From NCBI GenBank assembly GCA_020849725.1, contig JADLAZ010000046.1, forward strand, positions 1-14,989: 14,989 nt of DNA, written 5' to 3'. Source of the DNA: Chloroflexota bacterium. GTDB lineage: Bacteria > Chloroflexota > Chloroflexia > Thermomicrobiales > JADLAZ01. The position numbers were made by a program, and so were the translations under genes. Of this stretch, positions 5,773-13,478 are shown one piece after another. Below the pieces are notes generated by a model. The model did not search any database. It had not been told where the DNA came from and worked only from the letters and a program-made list of their open reading frames with translations. Every line of letters begins with the position of its first letter. Position 1 is the first letter of the stretch.

Positions 5773-6804
5773 GTGTTTCGAGTCGGCTACACGCGCGATT
5801 TTCTCGGCGAGGATGGGCAGCCGGTCTTCGGGCGCGACGGGATGGCGTTCGACCTCCTGGAGGAGGCCGGGCTAGCATACGACTTCCTGCCGGGCGAGGG
5901 ACCGGAGATCCAGGCTGATTGGGTGCGCGACTTTGACGGTGTAGTGGCGCTGGCGCCGCACTGGTCGGCAGCGACCTTCGCCGGCGCGGAGCGGCTGGCG
6001 GCGGTCGCCCGCTTCGGCGTCGGCTACGACAATGTCGATCTGGAGGCCGCCACCGCCGCCGGTGTAGCGGTGACGATCACGCCCGACGGTGTGCGCCGGC
6101 CCGTCGCCGCCTCCGCCGTGGCACTGATCCTGGCGTTGACGCACCGGCTGTTTCTGAAGGACCAGATGGTGCGCACGGGCGCATGGGAGAACAAGGGCGC
6201 CTCGCCCGGCATGGGGTTGGTCGGGCGCACGCTCGGCTCACTCGGCGTCGGCAACATCGGCGCGGAGTTGTTCCGGCTGATGCAGCCGTTTGGCATGCGC
6301 GGCATCGCCCACGACCCCTACGCCAGCCCGGCGCTGGCGGCCGAGTTGGGCATCGCGCTGGTCGACTTCGACACGCTCTTCCGCGAGGCCGATGTGGTCT
6401 GCGTCAACTGCCCGCTGTCGCCGGAGACGCGCGGCATCGTCAACGCGCAAGCGCTGGCGCTGATGAAACCGACTGCTTACCTGGTCAACACCGCGCGCGG
6501 GCCGATCGTCGATCAGCCGGCGCTGACGGCGGCGCTGCAGGCGCGCCAGATCGCCGGCGCGGGTCTGGACGTGTTCGACCGCGAGCCGCTGCCGGCCGAC
6601 GACCTGATCACAAAACTGGACAACGTCATCCTCGCGCCGCACGCGCTGTGCTGGACCGACCAGTTGTATCGGGGCAACGCCACCTCGGCGGTGAACGCGC
6701 TGATCACCATCAGCCGTGGCGAGGCGCCACCGCACGTCGTCAACCGCGCCGTGCTGGACCACGCCGGCTGGCAGGCCAAGCTGGCCCGCCACGGCCGTCC
6801 GTGA
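5773..6804 (+). CDS. D-isomer-specific 2-hydroxyacid dehydrogenase (343 aa)
   Basis: This belongs to the D-2-hydroxyacid dehydrogenase family, which interconverts 2-hydroxy and 2-keto acids with NAD(P)H. The catalytic N-terminal part includes FGVGYDNVDL (81-90). The nucleotide-binding GVGNIG is at 158-163, with Asp181 after the next strand suggesting NAD. The catalytic triad is Arg242 (NTARGPIVD), Glu271 (DREPL) and His290 (APH). The start is GTG 5773, with AAGGGG (5761-5766) at 6-nt spacing. It follows the SDR by 102 bp (heptamer element) and precedes the aldolase by 54 bp, so it may form a transcription unit with either or both. The context suggests formation or removal of a 2-keto acid; glyoxylate/hydroxypyruvate reductase or phosphoglycerate dehydrogenase-like activity is possible. 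There is no ACT domain, so it is not full-length SerA. Confidence 0.9.
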   Translation: MFRVGYTRDFLGEDGQPVFGRDGMAFDLLEEAGLAYDFLPGEGPEIQADWVRDFDGVVALAPHWSAATFAGAERLAAVARFGVGYDNVDLEAATAAGVAVTITPDGVRRPVAASAVALILALTHRLFLKDQMVRTGAWENKGASPGMGLVGRTLGSLGVGNIGAELFRLMQPFGMRGIAHDPYASPALAAELGIALVDFDTLFREADVVCVNCPLSPETRGIVNAQALALMKPTAYLVNTARGPIVDQPALTAALQARQIAGAGLDVFDREPLPADDLITKLDNVILAPHALCWTDQLYRGNATSAVNALITISRGEAPPHVVNRAVLDHAGWQAKLARHGRP

Positions 6805-6846
6805 CCACGAACCATGGTCCCTTCGGCCAGCGCAGACAAGTACACG

Positions 6847-6852
6847 AGGAGG
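6847..6852 (+). promoter_or_regulatory. Ribosome-binding site fixing the aldolase GTG start
   Basis: A perfect AGGAGG ends 6 nt before GTG 6859. An in-frame ATG at 6814 lies upstream of this site and has no comparable signal, so the GTG is the likely start. Confidence 0.75.
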
Positions 6853-6858
6853 CTCAGA

Positions 6859-7629
6859 GTGCGCACTAATGAGGTCAAGCGCCGGCTGCGGGCCGGCGGT
6901 CGCAGCTTCGGGACGATGGTGTTCGAGTTCGTGTCGCCGGGGCTGCCGCGCATCCTGGCCGAGGCCGGCGCCGAGTTCGTCGTCTACGATACCGAGCACA
7001 CCTGGCTCAGCACCGAGCAGATCGGCTACCTGATCGCCTCCGCGCGCGCCACTGGCATGGCGCCGTGCGTGCGCGTCGCGAATCTGGACTACCCCCTGCT
7101 GTCGCGGCCGCTGGACATGGGCGCGGCCGGGCTGATGATCCCGCGCGTCGAGACGCGGTCGCAGGTGGAGCAGGTCATCCGGGCGATGAAGTACCCGCCG
7201 GTCGGCGAGCGCGGCGTTGGCCTGTCGATGGCCCACGACGACTACACCGGCGGCGATGTCCACGAGAAGCTGCGCCAGGCCAACGAGGAGACGCTGGTCA
7301 TCGTCCAGGTCGAGACAGCACCGGCGCTGGAAAACCTGGAGGCAATGCTGTCGGTGCCGGGCGTCGATGTCGCCTGGGTTGGCCACTTCGACCTGTCGGT
7401 GTCGATGGGCATCCCCGGCCAGTTCGACCACCCGCGCTTCCAGGCCGCCATCGACCGGGTGGTCGAGGTCGGCACGCGTCACGGCGTGGCGGCCGGCGTG
7501 ATGCAGACGACGCCGGAGGCGGCGCGGTCCTGGATGGACCGTGGCTACCGCGCCATCGCCTACTCGGGCGACATCTGGCTGTTGCAGACGGCGCTGCGCG
7601 AGGGCATCCAGCGCCTGCGCGACGGCTGA
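6859..7629 (+). CDS. HpcH/HpaI-family class II aldolase
   Basis: A 256-residue metal-dependent aldolase of the HpcH/HpaI family, which cleaves or forms 4-hydroxy-2-keto acids with pyruvate as the donor. Family features are seen in order. VYDTEHTWL (42-50) carries the catalytic His47, and VRV near 71-73 gives the pyruvate-binding Arg72. Next come the GAAGLMIPRVET segment (88-99), QVET (150-153) with metal ligand Glu152, and GHFDLS (175-180) with ligand Asp178. The length is normal. It lies 54 nt after the 2-hydroxyacid dehydrogenase on the same strand. A route of sugar-acid dehydration and cleavage of a 2-keto-3-deoxy acid to pyruvate and an aldehyde would fit. The true substrate, e.g. 2-keto-3-deoxy-rhamnonate versus 4-hydroxy-2-oxoheptanedioate, is not decided by sequence. 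Confidence 0.9.
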   Translation: MRTNEVKRRLRAGGRSFGTMVFEFVSPGLPRILAEAGAEFVVYDTEHTWLSTEQIGYLIASARATGMAPCVRVANLDYPLLSRPLDMGAAGLMIPRVETRSQVEQVIRAMKYPPVGERGVGLSMAHDDYTGGDVHEKLRQANEETLVIVQVETAPALENLEAMLSVPGVDVAWVGHFDLSVSMGIPGQFDHPRFQAAIDRVVEVGTRHGVAAGVMQTTPEAARSWMDRGYRAIAYSGDIWLLQTALREGIQRLRDG

Positions 7630-7632
7630 TGG

Positions 7633-7664
7633 GCGACACGGCAGCAAGCGACACTGCCGGTCGC
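7633..7664. terminator. Hairpin between convergent aldolase and purA genes
   Basis: Arms 7633-7644 and 7654-7664 pair over 11 bp (GCGAC-CGGCAG with CTGCCGGTCGC), with a single bulged A at 7638 and a 9-nt loop. There is no T-run on either side. It lies in the 54-bp gap between the aldolase stop and the purA stop, where a bidirectional terminator is expected. The stem is real; termination activity is inferred. Confidence 0.42.
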
Positions 7665-7683
7665 GGATCAGTGACGGGCTACC

Positions 7684-8955
7684 CTACGCGCGGTGGATAA
7701 GCTGCGCGCGGGCCGGGCCGACGCCGATCATCGTCACCGGCACGCCGAGCAGGTCCTCCAGCCGCGCGACATAGGCCCGGGCATTGGTCGGCAGGTCATC
7801 GAAGGTGCGGGCGTCTGTGATCGAGGTCTGCCAGCCGGGCAGCGTCTCGTAGATCGGCTCGAGCATGGCGACCAGATCGGTGCGCGCCGGCAGGTGATCC
7901 AGCACGACATCGTGCAGCCGGTAGCCGGTGCAGAGGTGGATAGCCGGGAAGTCGTCGAGGATGTCGAGCCGGGTCAGCGCCACCTCGGTGACGCCGTTGG
8001 TGCGCTGCGCCGTGCGACAGGCGGCGACATCGAACCAGCCGATGCGGCGCGGCCGGCCGGTGGTCGTGCCGTACTCGTGCGCCTGGTGGCGGATCTGCTC
8101 GCCGATCTCGTTGATCTGCTCGCTCGGAAACGGGCCGTTGCCGACACGGCTGGTGTAGGCTTTGTAGGCACCGATGACGCGCGTCACCTGGGTTGGGGCG
8201 ATGCCGGCGCCGGCGCACATGCCGGCGGCCGTCGGCGAGCCGGAGGTGACGAACGGATAGGTGCCGAACTCGACATCGAGCAGCACCCCTTGCGCGCCCT
8301 CGACCAGCACCATCTGACCGGCAGCGATGGCCTCTTGCACCAGGTGCTGGGTCTCGGCGATGTGCGGGCGCAGGCGCGCGCCCATCTGGACGCACTGCAG
8401 GTAGAGGTCGTCGAAAGCGAGCGGCTTGCGGCCGTAGACATGCTGCAGGAGGGCGTTCTTCTCGGCCAGCACCGCCCGCAGCCGGATGGCCAGCGTCTCC
8501 TCATCCAGCAGGTCGCCAACCCGGATGCCCTTGCGCGCGACTTTGTCGGCGTAGGCCGGCCCGATGCCCCGGCCGGTCGTGCCGATGGCGGCGTCGCCAC
8601 TGGCCTGCTCCTCGGCCTGGTCGATGATCGGATGATAGGGCATGACGAGGTGGGCGCGATCGGAGATGCGCAACCCGCTCAGGTCGATGCCGCGCGCCGT
8701 CAGGCCGTCCATCTCATCGAGCAGCAGGCCCGGCTCGATGACGACGCCATTGCCGATGAGGTTGAGGCAGTCGCTGAAGACGCCGCACGGCACCAGGTGC
8801 ATGGCGAAGACACCACGATCGTTCTCGACGGTGTGGCCGGCGTTGCTGCCACCCGTGGCGCGCACGACGACGTCAACCTCAGTGGCCAGGGCATCGATGA
8901 TCTTGCCCTTCCCCTCATCGCCCCACTGGCCACCCAGCACCATCACCACTGGCAC
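7684..8955 (-). CDS. purA: Adenylosuccinate synthetase
   Basis: This 423-residue cytoplasmic enzyme joins IMP and aspartate using GTP to make adenylosuccinate, the first committed step to AMP. The N-terminal P-loop GGQWGDEGKGK (8-18) includes catalytic Asp13 and Lys16, and GSNAGHTV (36-43) carries catalytic His41. GTTGRGIGPAYADK, the IMP/GTP-site DVEFGTYPFVTS and GRPRRIGWFD follow at the expected positions. The length is normal for the family. The start is GTG 8955, preceded by GGGAGG with 8-nt spacing; the leader overlaps the left arm of the heptamer element at 8973. Upstream on the same strand, 112 bp away, is a 2-hydroxyacid dehydrogenase with no evident functional link; the downstream gene is convergent. 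Confidence 0.97.
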   Translation of the reverse strand: MPVVMVLGGQWGDEGKGKIIDALATEVDVVVRATGGSNAGHTVENDRGVFAMHLVPCGVFSDCLNLIGNGVVIEPGLLLDEMDGLTARGIDLSGLRISDRAHLVMPYHPIIDQAEEQASGDAAIGTTGRGIGPAYADKVARKGIRVGDLLDEETLAIRLRAVLAEKNALLQHVYGRKPLAFDDLYLQCVQMGARLRPHIAETQHLVQEAIAAGQMVLVEGAQGVLLDVEFGTYPFVTSGSPTAAGMCAGAGIAPTQVTRVIGAYKAYTSRVGNGPFPSEQINEIGEQIRHQAHEYGTTTGRPRRIGWFDVAACRTAQRTNGVTEVALTRLDILDDFPAIHLCTGYRLHDVVLDHLPARTDLVAMLEPIYETLPGWQTSITDARTFDDLPTNARAYVARLEDLLGVPVTMIGVGPARAQLIHRA

Positions 8956-8972
8956 GCCGCTTGCCTCCCACA

Positions 8973-9062
8973 GTTGCTCGTTGCCAGCGTGGCAGGGTTG
9001 TGATCACTAGCTGCTGAGCAAGCTAGCCTACCTTGCTTCGCCTAACAACGAGCAACGAGCAA
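8973..9062. repeat. Intergenic element 2: inverted TTGCTCG heptamers
   Basis: Most of the 112-bp gap upstream of purA is bounded by an exact 11-bp inverted repeat, GTTGCTCGTTG (8973-8983) and CAACGAGCAAC (9046-9056). The right side is a short tandem of 7-nt units, CTAACAA, CGAGCAA, CGAGCAA (9042-9062). Inside lies a further hairpin, CTAGCTGC (9007-9014) with GCA-A-GCTAG (9018-9026), 8 bp with one bulge. Arm sequence and orientation match element 1 at 5671-5754. The interiors differ, so only the ends are shared. Confidence 0.65.
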
Positions 9063-9067
9063 TTTCC

Positions 9068-10027
9068 CTAAAAACCAGCCCGCTTGTCGCAGAGATTCTC
9101 GAGCGGCTGACCGGCGAGGTAGCGCCGCAGGTTCTCCTTCGTAATACCCATGACGCGCTCCATCGTCTGGCGCGAGGCGGCCGAGCAGTGCGGCGTCAGG
9201 ATCAGATTGGGCGCGTCCCAGAGGGGGTCCTCGGCCGGCATCGGCTCGTGCTCTTGCACGTCCAAGCCGGCGCCGGCCAGCTTGCCCTCCTTGAGTGCAG
9301 CGATCAGTGGCGCCTCATCGACGATGCCACCGCGCGAGACGACGATCAGGTAGTCCTGCGGGTCGAGCAGCGCCAGCCGGCGGCCGTCGATCATGTGGTA
9401 CGTCTGCGGCGTGATCGGCAGCGTGACGACGAAGACATCGGCCAGCTTCATCGCCTCGTCGAGCCGGTCGAGCGGCCAGATAGCCTCGACACCGGCCGGC
9501 GCCGCGCCCGGGTTCATGTCGACGCCGATGACGCGCATCTCAAACGCGACGGCGCGCTTGGCGATCTGGCGGCCGATATTGCCCATGCCGAGGATGACCA
9601 TCGTCGAGCCAGTCAACTCGACTGAGCCACCGCTGACGCCGCCGCGATCCCACTCGTGCGCCTGCTGGTCGGCGTAGGCCGGCAGCAGACGGCGGGTCAG
9701 CAGCAGCAGCATGGCGAAAGTATGCTCGGCGATGCAGGCGGCGTGGCCGCCGCGGGTATTGGTGAGCTGGACGTTGCTCTCGACCAACTCGGGGATGTTG
9801 ACGATGCGCTCGACGCCGGCCGAAGTCGCATGCACCCACTTGAGCGTATCCTGACCAGCCAGGAAGACCTGACGATCCATGCCGTAGCCCATCCAGACCT
9901 CGGCGCCGCGCACGGCCGCGACCTGCTCGTCAACGGAGCCGGCCGCCACCAGGTCGATACTGGGAAAATCTGCTCGCCACTCACTCAGGATCTTCTCGCC
10001 AGGATTGCCACTTATCACGACTTTCAT
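9068..10027 (-). CDS. D-isomer-specific 2-hydroxyacid dehydrogenase (319 aa)
   Basis: This is a second member of the D-2-hydroxyacid dehydrogenase family, clearly different in sequence from the one at 5773. GMGNIG is at 147-152, with Asp170 (GVDMNPG) favouring NAD. Catalytic Arg232 lies in VSRGGIVDE, Glu261 in QEHEPM and His280 in TPHCSAAS. HATSAGVERI near 66-75 and NTRGGHAACIAEHTFAMLLL (90-109) form the substrate side and inter-domain hinge. The start is ATG 10027, with GGGAGG 9 nt upstream. It is transcribed divergently from the ABC importer through a 340-bp gap with promoters on both strands. It precedes purA on the same strand, separated by heptamer element 2. Its substrate is unknown; adjacency to the importer suggests, but does not show, a link. 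Confidence 0.9.
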   Translation of the reverse strand: MKVVISGNPGEKILSEWRADFPSIDLVAAGSVDEQVAAVRGAEVWMGYGMDRQVFLAGQDTLKWVHATSAGVERIVNIPELVESNVQLTNTRGGHAACIAEHTFAMLLLLTRRLLPAYADQQAHEWDRGGVSGGSVELTGSTMVILGMGNIGRQIAKRAVAFEMRVIGVDMNPGAAPAGVEAIWPLDRLDEAMKLADVFVVTLPITPQTYHMIDGRRLALLDPQDYLIVVSRGGIVDEAPLIAALKEGKLAGAGLDVQEHEPMPAEDPLWDAPNLILTPHCSAASRQTMERVMGITKENLRRYLAGQPLENLCDKRAGF

Positions 10028-10118
10028 CTGCCTCAGCCTCCCTCACGCCTGTCCGGTCGAACAGGCGCCTCATCTCGATCCACGCGCTGTGTTGCCCCAA
10101 CTGCCGTGGAGACGGCGC

Positions 10119-10147
10119 AGTATAGCGCGTGCTGTTCCCGGCGTGAA
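10119..10147 (-). promoter_or_regulatory. Promoter of the 319-aa 2-hydroxyacid dehydrogenase
   Basis: Read on the minus strand, TTCACG (10142-10147) is separated by 17 nt from TATACT (10119-10124), a 5 of 6 match to the -10. The leader would be about 85 nt to the ATG at 10027. This is the best promoter on that strand in the gene-free stretch 10028-10367. Confidence 0.55.
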
Positions 10148-10181
10148 GCGCGATGAACAACGAAAGACCCCAGTCCCCGGC

Positions 10182-10211
10182 TTGACACGGTCGCCGCGCT
10201 GGTACTAGACT
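10182..10211 (+). promoter_or_regulatory. Promoter of the ABC importer operon
   Basis: A perfect TTGACA (10182-10187) is followed by 18 nt and TAGACT (10206-10211), a 4 of 6 match to the -10. The start would be near 10218, leaving an untranslated leader of about 150 nt. No T-run or obvious riboswitch fold is seen in the leader; an 8-bp palindrome CCACGTGG lies at 10328-10335. GGAGG (10354-10358) precedes the ATG at 10368 by 9 nt. Confidence 0.55.
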
Positions 10212-10367
10212 GATCCGCAAGAGCGTTTCTACCAACGACGGGCCGTTCCCCTGCCCCGGGACCAGCCGACACGGACGATGGTTGTTCCGGTCACGGTGCG
10301 GGCGCTGGCAGGGCCACTGATACCTACCCACGTGGTGCATTGACCGTCATGATGGAGGAAACTGACC

Positions 10368-12362
10368 ATGCGGACTCGAACGGGTACCTCGCGCCGGGCG
10401 TTCCTCAAGGCCAGCCTGGTGAGCAGCAGCGCTGCACTCCTGGCCGCATGCGGCGCGGCGCCGGCCCCGACACCGACCTCGCCGCCGGCCGCCTCGGGCC
10501 AGTTCCCGGCTGCCCAGCCGCAGGTCCAAAATACGCCCAGCCCGGCCGCCCAGCCGACCGCGGCGCCCAAGCCAGCTGAGCCGACCAAGCCCGCCGCCCC
10601 CTCGCCGACGACCGCTCCGGCAGCAGCCGCCTCGCCGACCGCCGCAGCCACCCAACCGGCGGCCGCGGCGGCGAGCACCCCCGTCATCGGCACGGCCGCT
10701 GGCATCAAGCAGGTGCCGCGCAACCGCACGCTGGTCCTCAGCTTCGCCGGCACTGGCGCCGCGGAGGGTCGCTGGACCGACTACGAGCTCTGGAACCGCT
10801 ACGCGCTCGGCTCCAACATGCAGAACGGTGGCCTGCTCTTCTACGAGCCGGTCTACTACTACAGCGCCTTCGCCGACAAGTGGATCCCCTGGTTGGCCAC
10901 CAGCTTCGAGTTCAGTGCCGACTACAAGCAACTGACGTACAAGCTGCGCACCGGCATCAAGTGGAGCGACGGCAAGCCGTTCAGCGCCAAGGATGTCGCC
11001 TTCACGCTCGACAAGCTGCGCGAGTTCGGGGCGAAGGTTGCGCTCGGCAACGAGGTCCAGCAGGCGGTGGCTGAGGTCAAGGCGCCCGACGACGCGACCG
11101 TCGTCATTACCTTCAAGCAGCCCAGCCCGCGCTGGAACCTGTACATGGCCTTCGGCGCCGGCCTGGGCATCTATATCGTCCCCGAGCACATCTTCGCCGG
11201 CGTCGAGGACTGGTCCAAGTTCACCTTCTATGACCCGGCCAAGAACTGGCCGATCAGCACCACCCAGTGGCAGGTCGTCCACTCATCACCGCAGCAGAAG
11301 ATCATCGACCGCAAGAATAGCTGGTGGGCGGTCGATCAGGGCCTCTCCAAGCTGTCCAAGGTCGAGCGCGTCGTCTACATCGCCTACACGACCGAGACAC
11401 AGGCGGCGCAGCTCTTCATCAGCAACCAACTCGACAGCTCGCTCGACGTCCGACCGGCGACGATGGAGCAGATCCTGGCCCAGAACCCGAAGGTAACGAC
11501 CTGGACCGGCAAGGACAAGCCGTTCGGCTACACCGACCAGTGGCCGACCAACCTCATGCTCAACAACACCAAGCCGCCGTTTGACGACAAGGACATTCGC
11601 TGGGCGATCAGCTACTTCATCGACCGCGACAAGGTCGTGTCCGTCGGCTACCGCGGCGCTGGCTCGCGCTCGCCGCTGCCCTACCCGAACACGCCGGCGA
11701 TCCGGCCCTACTTCGACTCCGTCAAGGACCTGCTGGAGAAGTACAACACCAACGAGTACAACCCGGCGAAGGGTGCGGCGCTGCTGGAGGGCAAGGGCTA
11801 CAAGAAGGGCGCCGACGGGCTGTGGGTCGACGCCCAGGGCAAGAAGATCACGCTGCCGATCAACGGCTGGGCCGTCTTCAGCGACATCGGGCCGATCCTC
11901 AGCGAGATGCTCCGTCAGAACGGCATCGACGCCAGCTATCAGGCGCCACCGGACGTCTTCGCCCAGGCCACCCAGGGCACCTACATCGGCTACCTGACCG
12001 GCACCGGCGGCAGCTGGGTCGACCCGTATTTCCACATGCGTCTCTTCCAAACCGCGAGCGCGCTCGGCGCCGCGCCGGTCAACATCAGCCGCTGGAAGAG
12101 CGACGATTATGACAAACTCGTCGATCAGTTCGTCCAGGTGCCGCTCCCGGACAAGGCCAAGCTGCTCGATATCTTCCGCAAGGCGATGGAGCTGTGGATC
12201 CCCAACCTGCCGTCGGTGCAGATCACCGAATGGTACCACCGCATCCCGACCAACCAAACGTACTGGACGGGCTGGCCGACCAACCAGAACCCGTATGTCA
12301 ACAGCGCCTTCTGGCACTGGACCTTCCCACTGATGCTCGAGAAGCTCGAACCGGCCCAGTGA
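10368..12362 (+). CDS. ABC transporter substrate-binding lipoprotein, family 5
   Basis: This 664-residue extracytoplasmic binding protein belongs to the peptide/nickel (SBP_bac_5) family. The N-terminus has a twin-arginine motif (SRRAFLK, 8-14), a hydrophobic stretch and a lipobox LAAC with Cys28, so it is probably Tat-exported and lipid-anchored. Residues 30 to about 110 form a low-complexity Ala/Pro/Thr linker, then the binding domain begins. The family signature YKLRTGIKWSDGKPFSAKDV lies near residue 192. Many aromatic residues occur towards the C-terminus (TYWTGWPTNQNPY), which in some relatives bind sugars rather than peptides. It is first in an operon with two permease genes. Cargo is unknown: di/oligopeptide, oligosaccharide or another small solute. 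Confidence 0.92.
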   Translation: MRTRTGTSRRAFLKASLVSSSAALLAACGAAPAPTPTSPPAASGQFPAAQPQVQNTPSPAAQPTAAPKPAEPTKPAAPSPTTAPAAAASPTAAATQPAAAAASTPVIGTAAGIKQVPRNRTLVLSFAGTGAAEGRWTDYELWNRYALGSNMQNGGLLFYEPVYYYSAFADKWIPWLATSFEFSADYKQLTYKLRTGIKWSDGKPFSAKDVAFTLDKLREFGAKVALGNEVQQAVAEVKAPDDATVVITFKQPSPRWNLYMAFGAGLGIYIVPEHIFAGVEDWSKFTFYDPAKNWPISTTQWQVVHSSPQQKIIDRKNSWWAVDQGLSKLSKVERVVYIAYTTETQAAQLFISNQLDSSLDVRPATMEQILAQNPKVTTWTGKDKPFGYTDQWPTNLMLNNTKPPFDDKDIRWAISYFIDRDKVVSVGYRGAGSRSPLPYPNTPAIRPYFDSVKDLLEKYNTNEYNPAKGAALLEGKGYKKGADGLWVDAQGKKITLPINGWAVFSDIGPILSEMLRQNGIDASYQAPPDVFAQATQGTYIGYLTGTGGSWVDPYFHMRLFQTASALGAAPVNISRWKSDDYDKLVDQFVQVPLPDKAKLLDIFRKAMELWIPNLPSVQITEWYHRIPTNQTYWTGWPTNQNPYVNSAFWHWTFPLMLEKLEPAQ

Positions 12363-12421
12363 GGCGACCCCGGCAGTGAACGTAGCCGCGCGCAGGCCCG
12401 AGACGGACGAGCGCGACAAAC

Positions 12422-12426
12422 GGAGG
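12422..12426 (+). promoter_or_regulatory. Ribosome-binding site deciding the first permease start
   Basis: GGAGG ends only 1 nt before the ATG at 12428 but 7 nt before the in-frame GTG at 12434. Normal spacing favours the GTG, which yields MRLGYLLRRV, the usual N-terminus of DppB-type permeases. Confidence 0.65.
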
Positions 12427-12433
12427 AATGACG

Positions 12434-13444
12434 GTGCGTCTCGGTTACCTGCTCCGGCGCGTGGCGATCTTCTTCGCCGTGCTTTGGGCGGCTTCAACCA
12501 TCAACTTCCTGCTGCCCCGGCTTTCCACTCAGAACCCGATTCACGACAAACTGATGTCTCAGGCAGCCAGCACTGGCTATCTCCAGACGGCCATCGAAGA
12601 CATGATCAAGGAGTACGAAACCAAATTCGGTCTCGACAAGCCGCTCTGGCAACAGTACCTGACCTACCTCAGTGATGTGCTGCGTGGCGACTTCAACTAC
12701 TCGATCACCAACTACCCGCGCACCGTCCTGAGCATGATGCAGGACTCGATCCCCTGGACGATCGGCCTGCTGAGCGTAACAACGCTGTTCGCCTTCAGCC
12801 TCGGCACGCTGCTCGGCGCGCTGATGGGCTGGCCGCGGGCGCCGAAGTTCATCGCCAAGTTCCTCTTTCCGCCGCTGCTGACCTTCTCAGCCATCCCGTT
12901 CTACCTGCTCGGGCTGGTCCTGGTCTACATCTTCTCCTTCCAACTGAAGGTCTTTCCCACCCTCGGCGGCTACACCGTCGGGACGATCCCCGACTGGAGC
13001 AGTCCGGCTTTCTGGCTCGATGTCCTCTACCATTCGATTCTACCGGCGCTGGCGATCATCCTCGGCGGCATCGGCGCCTGGGCGCTGGGCATGCGAGCGA
13101 TGATGGTGACGACTCAGGGCGAAGACTACATGACCTTCGCCGAGGCCAAGGGGTTGAAGGGCAGCACGCTGTTCATGCGCTACGCGGTGCGCAACGCGCT
13201 GCTGCCGCAGACGACCGGGCTGGCGCTGGCGCTCGGCCAGATTCTCTCCGGCGCGGTGCTGGTGGAGGTCGTCTTCTCCTACCCTGGCATCGGCACGACG
13301 CTCTTCCACGCCATTCGCGAGAATGACTACTTCCTGATCCAGGGCATCATCATCGGCATCATCGCCTCACTCGGCGTCGCCACGCTGATTCTCGATCTGA
13401 TCTACCCAATACTCGATCCGCGCATCATCTACCGGAAGACATAG
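12434..13444 (+). CDS. ABC transporter permease, DppB/OppB-like
   Basis: This 336-residue inner-membrane permease is the first of a pair forming the channel of a dipeptide/oligopeptide-type importer. The N-terminal helix (GYLLRRVAIFFAVLWAAST) is followed by an extracytoplasmic stretch with FGLDKPLWQQYLTYLSDVLR (65-84) and RGDFNYS, standard for DppB. About five further membrane segments follow from 109. The cytoplasmic EAA loop that docks on the ATPase is at roughly 230-258 (EDYMTFAEAKGL...VRNALLP). VVFSYPGIGTTLFHAI (279-294) is also typical. GTG 12434 is preferred over ATG 12428 by Shine-Dalgarno spacing. It starts 71 nt after the binding-protein stop and is followed 34 nt later by the second permease. 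Confidence 0.92.
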   Translation: MRLGYLLRRVAIFFAVLWAASTINFLLPRLSTQNPIHDKLMSQAASTGYLQTAIEDMIKEYETKFGLDKPLWQQYLTYLSDVLRGDFNYSITNYPRTVLSMMQDSIPWTIGLLSVTTLFAFSLGTLLGALMGWPRAPKFIAKFLFPPLLTFSAIPFYLLGLVLVYIFSFQLKVFPTLGGYTVGTIPDWSSPAFWLDVLYHSILPALAIILGGIGAWALGMRAMMVTTQGEDYMTFAEAKGLKGSTLFMRYAVRNALLPQTTGLALALGQILSGAVLVEVVFSYPGIGTTLFHAIRENDYFLIQGIIIGIIASLGVATLILDLIYPILDPRIIYRKT

Positions 13445-13478
13445 CAGGCCAGAAGGCCGGCTGGAGCCAGGAGGAGTC

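Noticed and set aside
6238..7647. A 469-codon minus-strand open frame across the dehydrogenase and aldolase
   Set aside because: Antisense shadow of two conserved plus-strand genes, with no domain of its own.
7693..9003. A 436-codon plus-strand open frame over purA
   Set aside because: It is the reverse complement of an unmistakable adenylosuccinate synthetase.
5671..9062. A composite mobile element bounded by the two heptamer elements
   Set aside because: The interval contains purA and ordinary catabolic genes on both strands with no transposase or integrase; the repeats are better read as separate intergenic elements.
10218..10367. Riboswitch in the importer leader
   Set aside because: The leader is long, but I see no conserved aptamer core and no terminator/antiterminator pair ending in a T-run.
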